Assembly: GCA_025966365.1 (NCBI GenBank)
Contig: JAICWV010000014.1
Location: forward strand, 1-38,767
Reading direction: 5' to 3'
DNA: 38,767 nt
Source: Chloroflexota bacterium
GTDB taxonomy: Bacteria; Chloroflexota; UBA5177
The position numbers and the translations under genes are program-made. Positions 25,452 through 34,682 of the stretch are shown here, one piece after another (positions within the stretch are counted from its first letter, which is position 1; each line of letters opens with the position of its first letter). A model generated the notes under the pieces. It did no database searches. It had not been told where the DNA came from and saw only the letters and a program-made list of their open reading frames with translations.

Positions 25452-26586
25452 AGCCGAGCGGCTACGGCGCTGGCGCTTGGTCCTTGGGGGTCAGGCATCG
25501 GGCCTGCCCGGCCTGACCGGGATCGACGGGGAGATGGATTCCGTTCTGGATGAGTTGTACGACGCCGAGCGATCCGCCGGTCTGGGAAGTTCCGCTCCCA
25601 GGGTGGCGCGCTGGCTGGGGGACATCCGGTCGTACTTTCCCACGCCCGCCGTCCAGGTGATGCAGAAAGACGCGCTCGACCGGCTGGGCCTGAAGCAGAT
25701 GCTGCTCGAGCCGGAGCTGCTGGAGACAGTGGAAGCAGACGTGCACCTGGTCTCCATGCTGCTCTCGCTGAGCCGGGTCCTTCCGACGGAGACGAAGGAG
25801 ACGGCACGCCAGGTGGTCCGGAAACTGGTGGACGACCTTCACCGCCGGCTGGCGGCGCAGCTCATGCAGGCGGTCCGGGGCTCGCTCAATCGGACCACGA
25901 CTTCCCGCCGGCCCCGATTGGCGGAGGTGGACTGGCAGCGCACCATCCGGGCCAATCTGAAGTACTATCTCCCCGACGAAAGGACCGTCGTCCCGGAGCG
26001 TCTCATCGGCCATGGCCGGCGCGCCTCGGCGCTGCAGGATGTCGTGCTGTGCGTGGATCAGAGCGGCTCCATGGCCCCGTCAGTCGTCTATGCCGGTGTC
26101 TTTGCTGCCGTCCTCGCCTCCATTCGAGCCTTGAGCACACGGATGGTCGTCTTCGACACCGCGGTTGCAGACCTCTCGGAGAGCCTTCACGATCCGGTTG
26201 ACGTCCTCTTCGGCACGCAGCTTGGAGGCGGCACCGACATCAACCGGGCCCTGGCCTACTGCCAGCAGGTGATCGTCCGCCCGGTGCAGACAGTCCTGGT
26301 CCTCATCTCCGACCTCTTCGAGGGAGGGAACGCCCCGGAGATGCTGGGACGCGCCGCAACGCTGGTTCAGAGCGGAGTGCAGATGATCTGCCTGCTGGCC
26401 CTGAGCGACACCGGGACACCGGCCTTCAACTCCGCCCACGCCTCGGCGCTGTCCTCGATCGGGGTCCCCACCTTTGCCTGCACCCCGGACCTCTTCCCGG
26501 AGCTGATGGCGGCCGCTCTCAAACGCGAGGACCTGGAGATGTGGGCCTCTCGCCACGACATCGTCACATCTCGGCCCGTACCATAA
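25438..26586 (+). CDS. VWA-domain protein (fifth gene of MoxR-VWA operon)
   Basis: This 382-residue protein has a helical N-terminal half (1-190) and a C-terminal von Willebrand A domain. The MIDAS is complete: DQSGS (207-211), Thr266 in GGGT and Asp292 in ISDLFEGG. Metal-dependent partner binding is therefore expected. No signal peptide is present, so it is cytoplasmic. ATG 25438 has GGGAGGGG at 7 nt; ATG 25432 is too close to it. The gene overlaps the DUF5682 gene by 14 nt. VWA proteins of this type recruit targets to the MoxR hexamer; E. coli YehP is the counterpart I recall. Confidence 0.92.
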   Translation: MPIDEAERLRRWRLVLGGQASGLPGLTGIDGEMDSVLDELYDAERSAGLGSSAPRVARWLGDIRSYFPTPAVQVMQKDALDRLGLKQMLLEPELLETVEADVHLVSMLLSLSRVLPTETKETARQVVRKLVDDLHRRLAAQLMQAVRGSLNRTTTSRRPRLAEVDWQRTIRANLKYYLPDERTVVPERLIGHGRRASALQDVVLCVDQSGSMAPSVVYAGVFAAVLASIRALSTRMVVFDTAVADLSESLHDPVDVLFGTQLGGGTDINRALAYCQQVIVRPVQTVLVLISDLFEGGNAPEMLGRAATLVQSGVQMICLLALSDTGTPAFNSAHASALSSIGVPTFACTPDLFPELMAAALKREDLEMWASRHDIVTSRPVP

Positions 26587-26752
26587 ACGACCGGCTGTTC
26601 AGTGTGAGCCAGCCGAACAGATCGGCCGACTCGTCGTCGGGATCGGCACTGACGTAGACCTCGTCGAGACGTCCCCTGGTGGTACTATCCTGGCAAGCCC
26701 GTCGTCAAGACCCAGCCCGCCCAATCCGGGACCTCGTTGTGCGAGATGAGCC

Positions 26753-29488
26753 GTGGAATCACCTCAGCCGCCATCCTTTGCCGACCTGCTGAAGCTGTAC
26801 CGCACCGGCGCGTGTCTCACGCAGGAGGAGCTGGCGGAGCGAGCCAACTTGAGCGCCCGGTCGATCAGCGATCTGGAACGCGGCATCAAGCAGCGGCCCC
26901 ACCGGTCGACGGTTGATCTGATCGTTGCCGCCCTTGATCTGACGTCGGAGGAGCGAGAGGAGCTGGAGGAAAGCATCCAGCGACGGCGTGGCGCCTACCG
27001 CATCGTCGGCTCGGCCAGTAGGAACACTCCTCCCACCACGGTACCGGTGCCGCCCACGCCGTTGGTGGGACGCGAGCGAGACCTGGCCGAAGCAGTACAC
27101 CGGCTCCGCTGGGGCGGTGTCCGGATGCTGACGATCATCGGACCCGGGGGCGTCGGCAAGACGCGACTGGGCATCGCCATGGCCCACGCACTCGAGGGTG
27201 ATGCCCAGGACGGAGTGTTCTATGTACCGCTAGCTCCGCTGCGCGATGCGGACCTGATCGCCTTGACGCTTTTGCGCGCCCTTGAGCTGCGGCAGACCAG
27301 CGGCCGACCCGCGGACGAAATACTGATTAGCGCGCTTCGGAAGCGAGACATGATGCTCGTACTGGACAACTTCGAGCACCTGCTGAGCGCAACGGACCTC
27401 CTCTCGCGAATGCTCCACGAGTGCCCTCGGCTCAGGCTGGTGGTGACCAGTCGCACAGCGCTGAAGATTCAGGGAGAACAGCGCTTTGAGCTGGCTCCGC
27501 TGGATCTGCCAGGGCCTGAGCAGTTGGCCAATCTCGATACACTCGCCGGCTATCCGGCGGTGGAGCTCTTCGTCGAGCGCGCGAGGGCGATCAAGCGCAG
27601 CTTCGAGCTTTCCGAGGCGAACTTGCGGACCGTCGTCGAGATCTGCTCGCGGCTGGACGGGTTGCCGCTAGCCATCGAGCTCGCGGCCGCGCGCATCAAC
27701 ACCCTCACGCCTCAAGCCCTCCTCATGCGACTCGACCAACGGCTCCGGGTGCTGACCGATGGAGTGAAGGATCTGCCCGACCGGCAGCGCACCATGTCTG
27801 ACGCCATTGCCTGGAGCTATCACCTGCTCGATGCGCCCGCACAACGTCTCTTCCGGAGGCTCTCCATCTTTGCCGGCGGTTGGAGTCTGGACGCGGCCGA
27901 GTGGGTCGATCGGCACCAGGGTGCCGTCCTGCTGCGAGATCTCGACGCGCTGGTGGACAGCAGCATGATCCAGGGGCGGGAGACGGCCGATGGAGAGCCC
28001 CGCTACTCCATGCTCGAGACGGTGCGCGAGTACGGCGCGGCGCAGCTCGAAGCCGAGGGAGCGCTGGATGAGGTACGGGAGGCACATGCGTCGTACTTCC
28101 ACGAGCTGGCAGAACGTGCATTGGTCGAGCTGACCCGCCCGGAGGCGGACATCTGGCTCACCCGGCTCAAGCACGAGGAGGGCAACCTCAGGGCAGCGTT
28201 GCGGTGGCTGGCGGATACCGAACGCATTCAGGAAGGATTGAGTCTTGCCGGTGCCCTCTGGCGCTTCTGGTATACCCGGGGGTCCTTTTCTGAGGGCCGC
28301 AGCTGGCTCTCCCGCTTTCTGGAGCCGGCAGGCGCGGGTCAAGTCGAGCCGGCGCTGCGCGCCCGCGCGTGCTTTGGACTGGGCGCCATGGCCTACTCAC
28401 AGTCGGATTTCGATACCGCTCGAGCGCAGTACGACGAGAGCCTGGCCCTGTGGCGGGGGCTGGGCGACGACGCCGGCGTCGCGGCCGCCCTTAACGGTCT
28501 CGGTACCGTTGCCATCAGTACTGGCGACTATGCGCGTGCCGAGCGTCTCCTCAGCGAGTGCGTGGAATTGCGGCGTCGCGACAGGGACCGATTCGGGCTC
28601 GCCGCCGCGCTCAATAACCTCGCAAACGCGGCGCGCTACCAAGGAGACCTGCAGCGGGCGGCGGCACTCTATGACGAGAGCCTGGAGATCCATGCAGAGG
28701 GCACCGCTCCTCTCGGTGCCGCTGCCACGCTGAACAACCTGGCGCAGCTCATGCTGCTTCGAGGCAACTACCAACGCGCCCGTGAGCTGTCCGAGCAAGC
28801 CCTCGCTCTCGCGCGGGAGTTCGACATGAAGTTCGGAGCTGCCCAGGCACTCGGTGACCTCGGGAGTCTCGCCATCGAGCTCGGCGACCTCAAGAGTGCG
28901 GAGGAACGGTACGACCAGGCGCTGGAGATCTATAGGGAGATCGGGGACAAGTCCGGTACCGGCCTGGTGCTCGTCAATCAGGCGAATCTCGCGCGAGCGC
29001 GGCATGAGTACGGCCGTGCCCGCACGCTCGCGCTCGAAAGCCTCCAGATCCAGCGGGAGGTCCGTGACGAGCGCCATATAGCGTACGGCCTTCGCTACCT
29101 GGGTGACATCGCCCGGGAGCAGGGGGAGTATGCCGAGGCGGCGGAGCACTACCGTGAGGGGCTTCGTCTTGCTGCGAGGATTCATTTCCTGGTGGGCGTG
29201 GCTGAGTGCCTGGAACACAACGGCTGGCTGCTGGCGGCCCAGCGAGGGGGGCAGGGGCCCGCGCTCCTCGGGGCGGCGCACTCTCTCCGCGAATCGTTGG
29301 GGATGGTGCTTACGCCGATGGAGCGACCCCAGCATGACCGTGCGCTCACCGACCTCCGGAACACCCTGAACGAGGACTCGTTCCGCCGGAACTGGGAGCG
29401 CGGACGCGCCATGGGGTGGCAGGACGCGGTAACCGAGATCCTGGAGCGTCCCCATCAGCCGGGTCAGGATGCGGCACCAGCCACGTAG
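26753..29488 (+). CDS. HTH-STAND ATPase-TPR regulator
   Basis: This 911-residue signal-transduction ATPase has an N-terminal XRE-type helix-turn-helix (~10-65; TQEELAERANLSARSISDLE). An NB-ARC/STAND NTPase follows, with LVGRERD (104-110), Walker A GPGGVGKT (130-137), Walker B MLVLDNFEHL (201-210), TSR (232-234) and GLPLAIELAAAR (303-314). A winged-helix part and at least seven TPR-like repeats fill ~490-850 (for example YDESLALWRGLGDDAGVAAA). Ligand binding to the TPRs is expected to trigger ATP-driven oligomerisation and DNA binding. GTG 26753 has no strong ribosome site. It follows the MoxR-VWA operon by 166 bp in the same direction and could regulate it or be read with it. Confidence 0.92.
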   Translation: MESPQPPSFADLLKLYRTGACLTQEELAERANLSARSISDLERGIKQRPHRSTVDLIVAALDLTSEEREELEESIQRRRGAYRIVGSASRNTPPTTVPVPPTPLVGRERDLAEAVHRLRWGGVRMLTIIGPGGVGKTRLGIAMAHALEGDAQDGVFYVPLAPLRDADLIALTLLRALELRQTSGRPADEILISALRKRDMMLVLDNFEHLLSATDLLSRMLHECPRLRLVVTSRTALKIQGEQRFELAPLDLPGPEQLANLDTLAGYPAVELFVERARAIKRSFELSEANLRTVVEICSRLDGLPLAIELAAARINTLTPQALLMRLDQRLRVLTDGVKDLPDRQRTMSDAIAWSYHLLDAPAQRLFRRLSIFAGGWSLDAAEWVDRHQGAVLLRDLDALVDSSMIQGRETADGEPRYSMLETVREYGAAQLEAEGALDEVREAHASYFHELAERALVELTRPEADIWLTRLKHEEGNLRAALRWLADTERIQEGLSLAGALWRFWYTRGSFSEGRSWLSRFLEPAGAGQVEPALRARACFGLGAMAYSQSDFDTARAQYDESLALWRGLGDDAGVAAALNGLGTVAISTGDYARAERLLSECVELRRRDRDRFGLAAALNNLANAARYQGDLQRAAALYDESLEIHAEGTAPLGAAATLNNLAQLMLLRGNYQRARELSEQALALAREFDMKFGAAQALGDLGSLAIELGDLKSAEERYDQALEIYREIGDKSGTGLVLVNQANLARARHEYGRARTLALESLQIQREVRDERHIAYGLRYLGDIAREQGEYAEAAEHYREGLRLAARIHFLVGVAECLEHNGWLLAAQRGGQGPALLGAAHSLRESLGMVLTPMERPQHDRALTDLRNTLNEDSFRRNWERGRAMGWQDAVTEILERPHQPGQDAAPAT

Positions 29489-29961
29489 TTCAACAGGGAG
29501 TAGAGTTCGTAGAACCGTTTCGGGTTGTTTCCAACCACTTTGACGGTTTTCACACCGGTTCGGGTATAGACCGAGACGAACGCCGTCGCCAGATCGCTCG
29601 TGGGGTGCTTGGGGATGATTCTGGCCGGCATCGAAAAGAAGTGCTCTGCATTCGCGAGTCTGAGCAGCCCTGTCAGCGCGATCGGGTACACCTTCTCCCG
29701 TGATTTGATGAGATGGATGGGGCTGGATCGCTGCTCCTTCTTCAGGCTCACCCGGCCATCGGTGTAGATGGTGACGGTGAACGAGCCGAGGGTCGAGAAC
29801 CCTCCCTCCAGCCCAAAGCGAAAGGCAGGACTCCTCGGGTTGGCCGGCAGCTGCCGCACAACCGGTGGCGCGGGCTGAGCGGCCTGGGCCACGGCACCGG
29901 GTAAAAGCATGCCGAAGATGAGGGCTATACCGACGAGGACGACCGGGCGGAGTGCTGACAT
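29464..29961 (-). CDS. Secreted small beta-sheet protein, DUF6438-like
   Basis: This 165-residue exported protein has a signal peptide (PVVLVGIALIFGMLLPGAVA) cleaved near residue 28. The mature part has strands FTVTIYTDGRVSLKKE, a helix LTGLLRLANAEHFF, then FVSVYTRTGVKTVKVV and a final helix. This resembles DUF6438-like small secreted proteins, with low certainty. ATG 29961 has GAGGAGG 8 nt upstream; the ATG at 29976 lies before that site. Its last 25 nt overlap the end of the STAND gene on the other strand. Confidence 0.7.
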   Translation of the reverse strand: MSALRPVVLVGIALIFGMLLPGAVAQAAQPAPPVVRQLPANPRSPAFRFGLEGGFSTLGSFTVTIYTDGRVSLKKEQRSSPIHLIKSREKVYPIALTGLLRLANAEHFFSMPARIIPKHPTSDLATAFVSVYTRTGVKTVKVVGNNPKRFYELYSLLNYVAGAAS

Positions 29962-29990
29962 GGACTGCCTCCTCATACCTGAGTGGTGCG

Positions 29991-30022
29991 GACGGGGAAG
30001 GAACGTCGGTTCCTTCCCCGTC
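29991..30022 (-). terminator. Hairpin after the large secreted-protein gene
   Basis: A perfect 14-bp stem (29991-30004 with 30009-30022) closes on a GTCG tetraloop, 12 nt after the stop of the minus-strand gene at 30034. No T tract follows. Confidence 0.8.
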
Positions 30023-30033
30023 CATGATCTGTA

Positions 30034-32388
30034 CTACTGGCAGTAGGTCGCTACGATCGAGCCGGTGCCCGGAGACACGGGGCTCGCGGCGTAGCCGGGG
30101 TTGGTCCTGACCACGACGATCTTGGTGATCTTGCCCGACATGGTGCTACCGTTCTTGCTGACCCGATCGGTTACAGCAATCCCCATGTAGCTGGGTACGC
30201 CGGCTGGCGGGACCACGCTGTTTCCGGTCGTGGTCGTGAAGGTGCCGCCGCATACCGGCGGGGTACTGCTCGGCACGGCCATGAACCCCTTGTATGAGGA
30301 CGGTGCCTGCCCGCCGGAGAGCGAGTTCAGCTGATACCAGCTGTCACTCCACCACGTCACCTTCGTGCTCGATGTCGCGCCGGCCACGGTCCTGTCGCCC
30401 AGGCTGAAGGCGCCTCGGCTGAGGAACCCGAAGACGATAGCGGACGCAGTGCCGGATGACGGCAGGTAGTACGTGTCTCCGGCGAAGCCGGCCGTCACCG
30501 TCTGCGGCCCCAGGGGCACCGTGACCGGGCTGATGGTGCAGCTTGCGGCTCCGGTCACGTCAGTTGGGCCGGTGGTACAGCTCTGGCTGCTCGCCCCGGT
30601 CCCAAGCGTCAGGGTCAGGGTGCGGCCCATCAGGGGGATTGCTCCGTCTTCCGTCAGGACGCCGGAGAGATGCGCAACGTTGCCCCCGGCCGCGATGGCC
30701 ACGTCACCGGTGTAGGAAATCGCGCTTTCCTCCCTGGTGACCACGATGTTGGCCGTCGTGGTGACGTCCGCATGATGCCCGTCATTCACGGAGAAGGTAA
30801 CCGGGTAGGTGCCAGGGGCAGCGGTCACGGTACCGGACACGGTACCGAATCCGTTCCCATGGTCCGAGAAGCTCAGCCCGGCGGGAAGTCCGCCCACCGT
30901 CATGGTGAGGGTATCGCCGGAGTTGACGTCGTCGGCCAGGATGTTGAAGCTCAGCGGATCGTTGTAATCAACCGACTGGTCGGCGATCGCGCGGAACGTC
31001 GGCGGTGAGTTCTGGACGGTGATGTTGGCATTGGCGGAAGGGAAGAAGGCAACCCCTCCGAGCTGGTCGTTCGCGGAGAAGACGCCGTTGGTGTTCATGG
31101 TGGTCCCATCGGGCTGGGCACCCGTAACCGCCACCTGGAGCACGATGCTGCCCGACGCACCGACGCCAAGGGTACCGATGGTGTAGGTGAGCTGGTTCCC
31201 GCTTTGCACCGGTGCGGGGCCGACCGAGGTGGACGAGTACCGGAGCGATGGAGCCAGGTTCACCTGCAGCGAGGCGTTGTAGGCGCCGTCGGTGCCACTG
31301 GTGTTGGCGTAATTGAATGTGAGCTGGATGCTGTCGCCGCTATTCCCCGCCACTGCGGTGGGGAGCGCGGTTTCACTCACCGTGCCGGTGGGGTCGTCTG
31401 GATGCGCGATGCCGCCATCGGTGTGGCTGTAGCTCGGTGCACAGCCGCTGTTGCCGTAGTCACCGCTGGAATCCGCGCTTCCGAGCTGATTGAGCCACTC
31501 CCACTGGAGACGGTACCTGTGACTGTTAAAGATGAGGTTCGTGCCGTCGCTATTCTTGTCGGCCGAGCCGAAGTAGAAGTTGCACTGATCTCCGTTCTCA
31601 TGGCTCCCGTCGCCGTTGTACCAGGCGTCGAGTCCGGGATCGCTTACCGCCTCGAACTGCTCGTGCGAGCTGGTGTCGGCCGCGGAGTCGGCGACCGGAT
31701 TGTTCGGCGCGGTCCCGACGACGCAGCTGCTGATGCCGGCGGAGATGAACGCGTAGACGATGTCCTGGTCCGACCAGTACGTGTGGTAGGCGCAGAAAGC
31801 GGGGCCACTCGGCGCGGTGGGGAAGGTGCACTCAGACGAATCACATTCCTGGATCCCGAATCCCGTGTATACGAAGTACTCGGCGTTGCTGCCCGACACC
31901 CAGCTCGAATTGGCGGTCCGTGCTCGCTGTATGGCGTTGCGGATATCACCGTCGTTGAGCGGATCAGCCTGCGATCCGGCGTGCGGATAGGCGGTGGTAT
32001 CGACCCAGGAGCCACCATAGCTGCACGAGTTCTGGATCGGTCCATGACTGACCACCGGGTCGGTGGGGTTGGCGGGATCGAAGGACAGCGGCGTCAGGAC
32101 GTTGTAGTACTTGGTGCCGCACACATCCTGAAAGTACTGCTGCATGAGCCCCTCGAACTGGGCATCGGTGTAGGCGCTCCCCGACGGCTCGAACGACCGC
32201 CCGGATGGCAGCCAGAATATCAGGTAATTGGTCGGATTGGGCATCACGTTGCCCCCGTGATAGGTGAGCTCACCCGTGACCAGGCCGTCCGACCGGATTG
32301 CGGCCGAGGCCGGGTGAGCCTGGGTCTGGAACAGAAGCACGATCAGAGCGGCAATGAGAATGCTCTTTCGGCGCGGTAGATGGTTCAT
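30034..32388 (-). CDS. Large secreted protein with HEQFE motif and Ig/cadherin-like repeats
   Basis: This 784-residue exported protein has a signal peptide ([21 protein letters not shown], residues 9-29). Residues ~35-320 form a domain with THGG-like and YHGG segments, many cysteines, and a [11 protein letters not shown] motif (241-251) followed by ENGDQC (264-269). This resembles a group of secreted proteins related to plant EXORDIUM/PHI-1 and to HExxE-bearing putative metalloproteins; the relation is by eye. Residues ~335-480 look like a DUF11-type beta domain, ~485-575 like a putative-Ig/cadherin-like domain ([20 protein letters not shown]), ~580-660 like another Ig-like domain, and the end is a Cys-containing beta module. 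ATG 32388 has AAGGAGA 11 nt upstream. Enzymatic activity is unproven. Confidence 0.78.
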   Translation of the reverse strand: MNHLPRRKSILIAALIVLLFQTQAHPASAAIRSDGLVTGELTYHGGNVMPNPTNYLIFWLPSGRSFEPSGSAYTDAQFEGLMQQYFQDVCGTKYYNVLTPLSFDPANPTDPVVSHGPIQNSCSYGGSWVDTTAYPHAGSQADPLNDGDIRNAIQRARTANSSWVSGSNAEYFVYTGFGIQECDSSECTFPTAPSGPAFCAYHTYWSDQDIVYAFISAGISSCVVGTAPNNPVADSAADTSSHEQFEAVSDPGLDAWYNGDGSHENGDQCNFYFGSADKNSDGTNLIFNSHRYRLQWEWLNQLGSADSSGDYGNSGCAPSYSHTDGGIAHPDDPTGTVSETALPTAVAGNSGDSIQLTFNYANTSGTDGAYNASLQVNLAPSLRYSSTSVGPAPVQSGNQLTYTIGTLGVGASGSIVLQVAVTGAQPDGTTMNTNGVFSANDQLGGVAFFPSANANITVQNSPPTFRAIADQSVDYNDPLSFNILADDVNSGDTLTMTVGGLPAGLSFSDHGNGFGTVSGTVTAAPGTYPVTFSVNDGHHADVTTTANIVVTREESAISYTGDVAIAAGGNVAHLSGVLTEDGAIPLMGRTLTLTLGTGASSQSCTTGPTDVTGAASCTISPVTVPLGPQTVTAGFAGDTYYLPSSGTASAIVFGFLSRGAFSLGDRTVAGATSSTKVTWWSDSWYQLNSLSGGQAPSSYKGFMAVPSSTPPVCGGTFTTTTGNSVVPPAGVPSYMGIAVTDRVSKNGSTMSGKITKIVVVRTNPGYAASPVSPGTGSIVATYCQ

Positions 32389-32669
32389 GGAACTGGCTCT
32401 CCTTCCACATGTATGGCGCTTGCCGTTGCCACAGAAGCCGGCGTATGGCCAGTGTGCCCTGGTCGAGAGGCGATGACCACGAACATCCACACGACAAAAC
32501 CACACGTTCTGCGGAGGTATCAAGGGAGCAGCAGCGGGACAATATCTGCCTGGGGGAGAAGCGATCAGCTGGAACACTCGTCCCCGATGTTTGTTTTGCT
32601 GCACAGCGTTGTTGTAATCGGCGAGCGCTATCCTGTGGGCGAGAGCTAATAAGAGAGAAGGAACCTTCC

Positions 32670-33110
32670 ATGACTGACACGCAGAAGTCAACCAAGAGCA
32701 CCACCGGCAAGGCATCAAAGGGTTTCACGGCAGAGGAACGAGCCGCGATGCGGGAGGCCGTCAAAGAACAAAAGGCAGCCACCGGAGAAAGCGACGTGCT
32801 CGCCAAGATTGCCGAGATGCCGGAAGCGGATCGCGTCATGGCCGAGCGGATCCATGCCATCATCAAAGCCAGTGCGCCGGACCTCTCGTCCCGAACCTGG
32901 TACGGGATGCCCGCGTACGCCAGGGACGGCAATGTCGTCTGCTTCTTCCAGAGCGCGGACAAGTTCAAGGCGCGGTACGCGATGCTCGGCTTCAGCGATA
33001 AGGCGAAGCTCGATGACGGCACCATGTGGCCGGCCTATTACGCGCTGACGGAGCTGACTCCAGCCGACGAGGCACGGATCGCCGAGCTGGTGAAGAAAGC
33101 GGTGAGCTGA
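32670..33110 (+). CDS. DUF1801/YdhG-type protein
   Basis: This 146-residue cytoplasmic protein has a Lys/Thr-rich N-terminal tail. The DUF1801 core follows: [60 protein letters not shown] and a C-terminal helix [12 protein letters not shown]. The family includes Bacillus Fra, an iron-binding frataxin-like protein, and many uncharacterised stress proteins. ATG 32670 has AGAAGGAA about 7 nt upstream. It is divergent from the large secreted-protein gene. Confidence 0.88.
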   Translation: MTDTQKSTKSTTGKASKGFTAEERAAMREAVKEQKAATGESDVLAKIAEMPEADRVMAERIHAIIKASAPDLSSRTWYGMPAYARDGNVVCFFQSADKFKARYAMLGFSDKAKLDDGTMWPAYYALTELTPADEARIAELVKKAVS

Positions 33111-33837
33111 GGACCAATCTCGCCACCGGGCCCGACTCTGGCCGTGCGGTCAAGGCCCTACGGGTGTAGAGAAGTGCGCTCCGCACCCCGTCGCATGCCA
33201 CGGGCGTCCTGCCGTGAACACCTGGCCTTGCCGGGCGCGCCTCACGTATTAGCAGCGACGTGAGCTGCAGAGTGATTGCAATTCGTCGCCCGCCCGCGCA
33301 GATCAGATCCTGGTCTTCGATGCGGCACGGTGTGCTGAACGTGCAGACGGAGGGCGGTTCGTCCGTGGCCGGCAGCCCGCACCCCGTCTGTCTCTTCATC
33401 CGACCAATGCGTGTCCGTACCGGTCCCTCGACAGTGACCATGTTTGTGGATCCGACCGGCGTTCCCCGGTAGCCGGTCCCTCCGCGGGCCGGATGGGAAT
33501 GGACCAGGGAGTGGGTAGGAACCAGAAGGGGATCGACCCACCGGACCATGGAAGATCCAGCTACAGTCGGGACTCCATGGGGGTCATCGGACAGAGGGGA
33601 TGCCCACTGCCGGCCACGGAGAAACCATCCTATAACGTGGTCCATTAACCCTGGCTGCAGCCTGAGCCAGACGGTGGGCCGCGGTACAGCGGGCGATTGC
33701 ACATCAGCTCGACGTTTCGGGCCGGCGGTTGTACATTGACGTAGATTGGACGCCTATTCAGGTGGGCCGGCCTTTTAGCTGGTCTGGCCTGCGGCGAACA
33801 CCGAGGCTCAAGCCGGAAAGCGAAGGAGATCCGAATC
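33111..33837. other. 727-bp gap with no convincing gene
   Basis: The gap holds two degenerate copies of the dispersed palindromic repeat near its right end and no recognisable gene. A 70-codon plus-strand frame (33260-33472, GTG start) and a longer minus-strand frame are open, but neither has a ribosome site, a known motif or the strong G/C third-position bias of neighbouring genes. Confidence 0.6.
33689..33740. repeat. Dispersed palindromic repeat, two degenerate copies
   Basis: Bases 33689-33705 match 11173-11189 exactly over 17 bp (GCGGGCGATTGCACATC). A second, weaker copy (GGCGGTTGTACATTGACG) begins 34 bases later at 33724. The spacing is close to the 31-32-bp period of the array at the window end. 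Confidence 0.6.
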
Positions 33838-34668
33838 GTGGCTGACTCAGTCGATCTCTACAACACCACGTACAGCAATCTGGAGCTCACCGCGCTCGAG
33901 CAGGTGCGGGTAGAGACATATGGCGAGGATCTGGGTCAGAGTAGCTGGCTGACCGCAGATGAGCTGCGCCGGTTTATCGCCTGGCTTGACCTCACACCCG
34001 ACTCGCATGTGCTTGAGGTGGGCAGCGGCTCCGGCGGCCCCGCTCTCTTCGTCGCCAAACTCACCGGTGCCCGCATTACCGGAATCGACATCAACGAGCA
34101 TGCTATTGCGGCCGGAACCAGGATGGCGCACGACAGCGGCCTGGAAGGGCGGGTTCAGTTCCAGCAGGTCGACGCCAGTCTTCCGCTTCCGTTCCCGGGA
34201 GGAACCTTTGATGCCATCATCTGCGTCGATGCCATCATTCACATGCCTGGGCGCCCAAATGTCCTGGCGGAGTGGCACCGCGTCCTGAAGGACGGGGGCC
34301 TGGCTCTCTTCACCGACTCCACCGTGGTGACCGGCCTGCTGACCAAGGAAGAGATCGCAACCCGCGGCTCTATCGGGTACTTCCTCTTCGCCGCACCCGG
34401 CGAGGACGAGCGGCTCCTCCAAGAGGCAGGCTTCGAAGTGGAGCGTGCTGACGACGTGACGGAGAACGCCGCGCTGGTCGCCAGCCGCTGGTGCGAGGCT
34501 CGCGCACGGCACCGAGAAGCGTTACTCCGTGTGGAAGACGACGGAACCTACGAGGGCTTGCAGCGATTCCTCACCATCGTGGGAACGGTTTCCGCGGAGC
34601 GGCGCCTCTCGCGGTTCGTCTTTGTGGCGCGGAAACCGGGCGCCGGGAGCGAGCTCGCCAGGCAGTGA
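33838..34668 (+). CDS. Class I SAM-dependent methyltransferase
   Basis: This 276-residue enzyme has a Rossmann-type SAM site: motif I VLEVGSGSGGPALFVA (residues ~58-73), acidic motif II ITGIDINEHAI, motif III near FQQVDASLPLPF and motif IV FDAIICVDAIIHM. The C-terminal part is helical. It resembles sarcosine/ubiquinone-type methyltransferases acting on small molecules; the acceptor is unknown. GTG 33838 has AAGGAG about 9 nt upstream. It is convergent with the second STAND regulator gene, with a 14-bp gap. Confidence 0.92.
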   Translation: MADSVDLYNTTYSNLELTALEQVRVETYGEDLGQSSWLTADELRRFIAWLDLTPDSHVLEVGSGSGGPALFVAKLTGARITGIDINEHAIAAGTRMAHDSGLEGRVQFQQVDASLPLPFPGGTFDAIICVDAIIHMPGRPNVLAEWHRVLKDGGLALFTDSTVVTGLLTKEEIATRGSIGYFLFAAPGEDERLLQEAGFEVERADDVTENAALVASRWCEARARHREALLRVEDDGTYEGLQRFLTIVGTVSAERRLSRFVFVARKPGAGSELARQ

Positions 34669-34682
34669 GTCCGGCCCGGCCT

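Noticed and set aside
28397-30025. 542-codon minus-strand frame over the STAND gene end
   Set aside because: It covers the TPR region in antisense and the short secreted-protein gene out of frame; no domain is recognisable.
31204-32379. 391-codon plus-strand frame inside the large secreted-protein gene
   Set aside because: It is a shadow of the minus-strand gene, which has a signal peptide, domains, a ribosome site and a terminator.
33260-33472. 70-codon plus-strand ORF with GTG start
   Set aside because: No ribosome binding site, no known motif, and weaker third-position G/C preference than flanking genes. It is kept only as a note in the gap entry.
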